Source: Siderastrea radians
Taxonomy: Eukaryota > Cnidaria > Anthozoa > Scleractinia > Rhizangiidae
Assembly: GCA_964017195.1 (NCBI GenBank)
Contig: OZ024890.1
Coordinates: forward strand, 49,963,593 to 50,027,592
Direction: 5' to 3'
Length of the DNA stretch: 64,000 bases
In this document: positions 63,732 to 64,000 of the stretch, piece after piece
Layout of the letters: the number at the start of each line of letters is the position of its first letter
Position numbering within the stretch: position 1 is the stretch's first letter
Notes under the pieces: generated by a model
What the model saw: only the letters and a program-made list of their open reading frames with translations
Databases searched by the model: none
What the model was told of the DNA's origin: nothing
Position numbers and translations under genes: made by a program

Positions 63732-64000
63732 AGCGGAGCCTGCGGGCAAAGCCCGCCAGCGGAGCTCCATTGCTAAGGAAATTTGGTAATGTATCGATGC
63801 GAAAAATTTTGGTTGTGACGTCAGCGTACGTCCGTCCGTCCGTCCATCCGTCCGACCGTCCGTACAGACTCTGGGGGAGGGGGAGGGAAGTCCCAAGGCA
63901 ACCCGACGGGGAGTGGGGAATGCCATCTTTTCTTGGCGGGAAATCGCGCGGTGCTTTTCGGCAACCGGCGTGAAATCGCATGACCATTGTCGCTTTTGAA
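63732..64000 (-). mobile_element. Copy 3 of the AGCGGAGC-ended element, cut by the window edge
   Basis: Begins AGCGGAGCCTGCGGG and repeats AGCGGAGCTCC near 63763, then AAATTTGGTAA, a TCCGTCCG run and CAGACTCTGGGGGAGGG, in the same order as the start of copy 2. It has the same orientation as copy 2. Confidence 0.85.

Overview
The window looks like nuclear DNA of an anthozoan cnidarian, most likely a stony coral. It has intron-rich genes with GT-AG introns, AT-rich intergenic DNA, many foldback and MITE-like elements, remnants of L2-like and zinc-knuckle LINEs, BEL/Pao and Gypsy retrotransposons, and a secreted PAN-apple plus fibrinogen-like gene family. That family resembles proteins annotated in corals as 'uncharacterized skeletal organic matrix protein 5' (USOMP5). 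The species cannot be fixed from sequence alone.

Genes. Three paralogs of this one family are the only host genes I can support. Paralog A (+) shows only its last two exons at 448-1191. Paralog B (-) is complete: eight exons from 29474 down to 16166, all with GT-AG sites and compatible phases, giving a 975-nt CDS (324 residues plus stop). Paralog C (+) runs from 46068 to 50305. It has the same exon sizes, but a lost donor after exon 1, a lost acceptor before exon 5, and no last exon found. No tRNA, rRNA or CRISPR was seen.

Mobile DNA. At 3.0-12.6 kb an L2-like LINE was hit by a BEL/Pao element (237-bp LTRs, tRNA-type primer site, polypurine tract, 5-bp target duplication). The BEL integrase is itself split by a 3.3-kb block. 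Inside that block is a 1,136-bp element with ~118-bp inverted ends and a 9-bp target duplication, carrying a decayed RecQ-like helicase fragment. The 6-kb intron 4 of gene B holds a decayed Gypsy element, into which a LINE fragment was inserted, which was in turn split by a 1.8-kb element with AGCGGAGC ends. A second, inverted copy of that last element (30586-33308) lies upstream of gene B inside a TTAA-flanked element, and is itself split by an 830-bp element with a CACAG target duplication. A third copy begins at 63732.

Right part. From 34.9 to 46 kb there are scattered MITEs (one TAA-flanked, one piggyBac-like with TTAA and CCC ends) and long hairpins but no gene. After gene C come a 201-bp foldback, a LINE ORF2 end fragment, another TTAA element, and an unusual ~520-bp array of CCAGG/CCTGG-type half-palindromes. 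From ~54.3 kb to the end the sequence is gene-poor and unusually rich in the palindrome TACATGTA.
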